Source of the DNA: Gammaproteobacteria bacterium
Lineage (GTDB): Bacteria; Pseudomonadota; Gammaproteobacteria; UBA9214
NCBI GenBank assembly: GCA_029881775.1
Contig: JAOULY010000165.1
Span: 1 to 5,394, forward strand
Reading direction: 5' to 3'
Length of the DNA: 5,394 bases
Shown here: positions 4,616 through 5,394 of the stretch, piece after piece
Position numbering within the stretch: position 1 is the stretch's first letter
Layout of the letters: each line of letters opens with the position of its first letter
Translations under genes and position numbers: made by a program
The notes under the pieces: generated by a model
Told to the model about the DNA's origin: nothing
The model's database searches: none
The model's input: only the letters and a program-made list of their open reading frames with translations

Positions 4616-5020
4616 TTGAATTCGCGGACGCGGTCCGCTCCTACAGCTGTTGATTTGTGCGCTGTAGGAGCGCCTTGCAGGCGCGAATGATTGAATTCGC
4701 GGACAACGTCCGCTCCCACAGCTGTTGATTCAGGCGCTGTAGGAGCGCCTTGCAGGCGCGATTAATTGAAATCGCGGACAACGTCCGCTCCCACAGCTGT
4801 TGATTCATGCATTGTAGGAGCGCTTCGCAAGCGCGAACCTGTTTTAATCCGCGGACGCGGTCCGCGCCTGCAGCCGCATTGAACGGGGTAGGCGCGCCTT
4901 GCAGGCGCGATTGATTGGGTTCGCGGACACCGTCCGCTCCTACAGCTGTTGATTTGTGCGCTGTAGGAGCGCCTGGTAGGCGCGAACCTGTTTGATTCGC
5001 GGGCAACGTCCGCACCTGCA
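4588..5020. repeat. REP array 3: six tandem ~75-bp doublets
   Basis: This is a regular array. A+ units begin at 4588, 4662, 4737, 4812, 4886 and 4961 (spacings 74, 75, 75, 74 and 75). Each is followed 6-8 bases later by a B- unit: 4620-4646, 4695-4721, 4770-4796, 4847-4873, 4919-4945 and 4995-5020. Doublets are joined by a 15-base linker beginning CTGTTGATT; the copies at 4647-4661 and 4946-4960 are identical, those at 4722 and 4797 differ slightly, and the one at 4874-4885 is unrelated. Class A stems are GCGCCT/AGGCGC, or GCGCTT/AAGCGC at 4812; class B stems are GCGGAC/GTCCGC. The last unit is worn. The array fills the whole space between two convergent genes and overlaps the end of the HAD gene. 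It is not a CRISPR: the repeats are palindromic and the linkers are shared. Confidence 0.93.
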
Positions 5021-5056
5021 AGGCATTATTCGGCTTTGCAACGCGCCCCCATCACT

Positions 5057-5394
5057 TCACACAACCTGTCCCGCACACCACCCCGACGACCACGCCCACT
5101 GGAAGTTATACCCGCCCAACCAGCCGGTCACATCAACCACTTCACCGATAAAGTACAGGCCATCGGCCTTGCTGGATTCCATGGTTCGTGATGAGAGCTC
5201 GTCGCAGTCAACGCCGCCAAGGGTCACTTCAGCGGTGCGGTAGCCCTCGGTGCCATTGGGTTTGAGTGGCCACTGTTGCAGTTGTTCGGCAACAGCCGCC
5301 AGTCGCGCGTGCGAGAAGGCCTGTAACGGTGTGTCTGCGACCTCGGCGCCCAGCAATGCCGGGACCAGGCGCCTTGGTAACCATTCCGCAAGCA
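5057..5394 (-). CDS. YhiN/HI0933-family flavoprotein, C-terminal part
   Basis: Only the last ~112 codons are in the window; the open frame continues past the right edge, so the N-terminal FAD-binding fold is not seen. The visible part reads LAEWLPRRLVPALLG, then TAEVTLGGVDCDELSSRTMES, GLYFIGEVVDVTGWLGGYNFQWAWSSGW and a short AGQVV end. The TLGGV...T(M)ES and GE-DV-GW-GGYN-QWA-SSG blocks are diagnostic of the HI0933-like NAD(P)/FAD-dependent oxidoreductase family; the second binds FAD and is the last part of the dinucleotide-binding domain. Physiological function of the family is not settled. A TTG at about 5354 could be read as a start, but the alignment continues upstream of it. The gene is convergent with the HAD gene across the REP array. 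The stop is TGA at 5057-5059. Confidence 0.9.
   Translation of the reverse strand, partial: LAEWLPRRLVPALLGAEVADTPLQAFSHARLAAVAEQLQQWPLKPNGTEGYRTAEVTLGGVDCDELSSRTMESSKADGLYFIGEVVDVTGWLGGYNFQWAWSSGWCAGQVV

Noticed and set aside
4588..5020. Regular ~75-bp periodicity suggesting a CRISPR array
   Set aside because: The repeated units are palindromes in alternating orientation, the intervening linkers are themselves repeated, and no cas gene is present. It is a REP array.
4641..5021. 126-residue - strand ORF with repeated RACKALLQR peptides
   Set aside because: The apparent protein repeat is the 75-bp REP unit (a multiple of three) read in one frame; no start signal and no non-repeat sequence support it.
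5354..5356. TTG as the start codon of the right-hand flavoprotein
   Set aside because: The frame stays open to the window edge and the upstream residues (LAEWLPRRLVPAL) fit the HI0933-like family, so the gene is simply cut by the window.

Overview
The window looks like part of the chromosome of a GC-rich gammaproteobacterium. The evidence is a YidB-like protein, an Old Yellow Enzyme with a classical C-terminus, a YhiN/HI0933-type flavoprotein, and above all dense REP-type palindromes beginning GTAGGAGCG, close to the REP families of Pseudomonas and its relatives. I cannot name the genus from this sequence.

Layout, left to right. (1) 71-472 (+): YidB-like protein. (2) 518-849: first REP array, closed by a perfect 26-bp inverted repeat and then a strong intrinsic terminator (864-910). 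(3) 997-1686 (+): membrane zinc metallopeptidase of the YugP type. (4) 1682-2202: second REP array, between convergent genes. (5) 2216-3316 (-): Old Yellow Enzyme family flavin oxidoreductase. (6) 3317-3979: a region without an intact gene. It holds the upstream region of the oxidoreductase, a lone REP relic, and what I read as a frameshifted, truncated sulfotransferase remnant (3549-3889). (7) 3980-4615 (+): HAD-like hydrolase whose last eight codons lie inside a REP. (8) 4588-5020: third REP array, a regular six-unit tandem array with a ~75-bp period. (9) 5057-5394 (-): C-terminal part of a YhiN/HI0933-family flavoprotein that runs off the right edge.

The genes do not form an operon. Each appears to be its own transcription unit, and the REP arrays fill the 3' intergenic spaces; two of the three arrays lie between convergent genes. 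The main signal is the repeat system. I count 30 REP units, about 800 bp or roughly 15% of the window, in two stem classes: A (GCGCCT/AGGCGC) and B (GCGGAC/GTCCGC). There are 15 of each. Every complete tail-to-tail doublet (14 of 14) pairs one A with one B. The result is a ~60-bp unit bounded by inverted CTGTAGGAGCG / CGCTCCTACAG ends, like a REPIN/BIME. Stem changes are compensatory while loops vary. The doublets are joined by a small set of reused linkers and are twice interrupted by a second repeat resembling dRS3. No REP-associated transposase (RAYT) is in the window, so the mobilising enzyme, if present, must be elsewhere in the genome.
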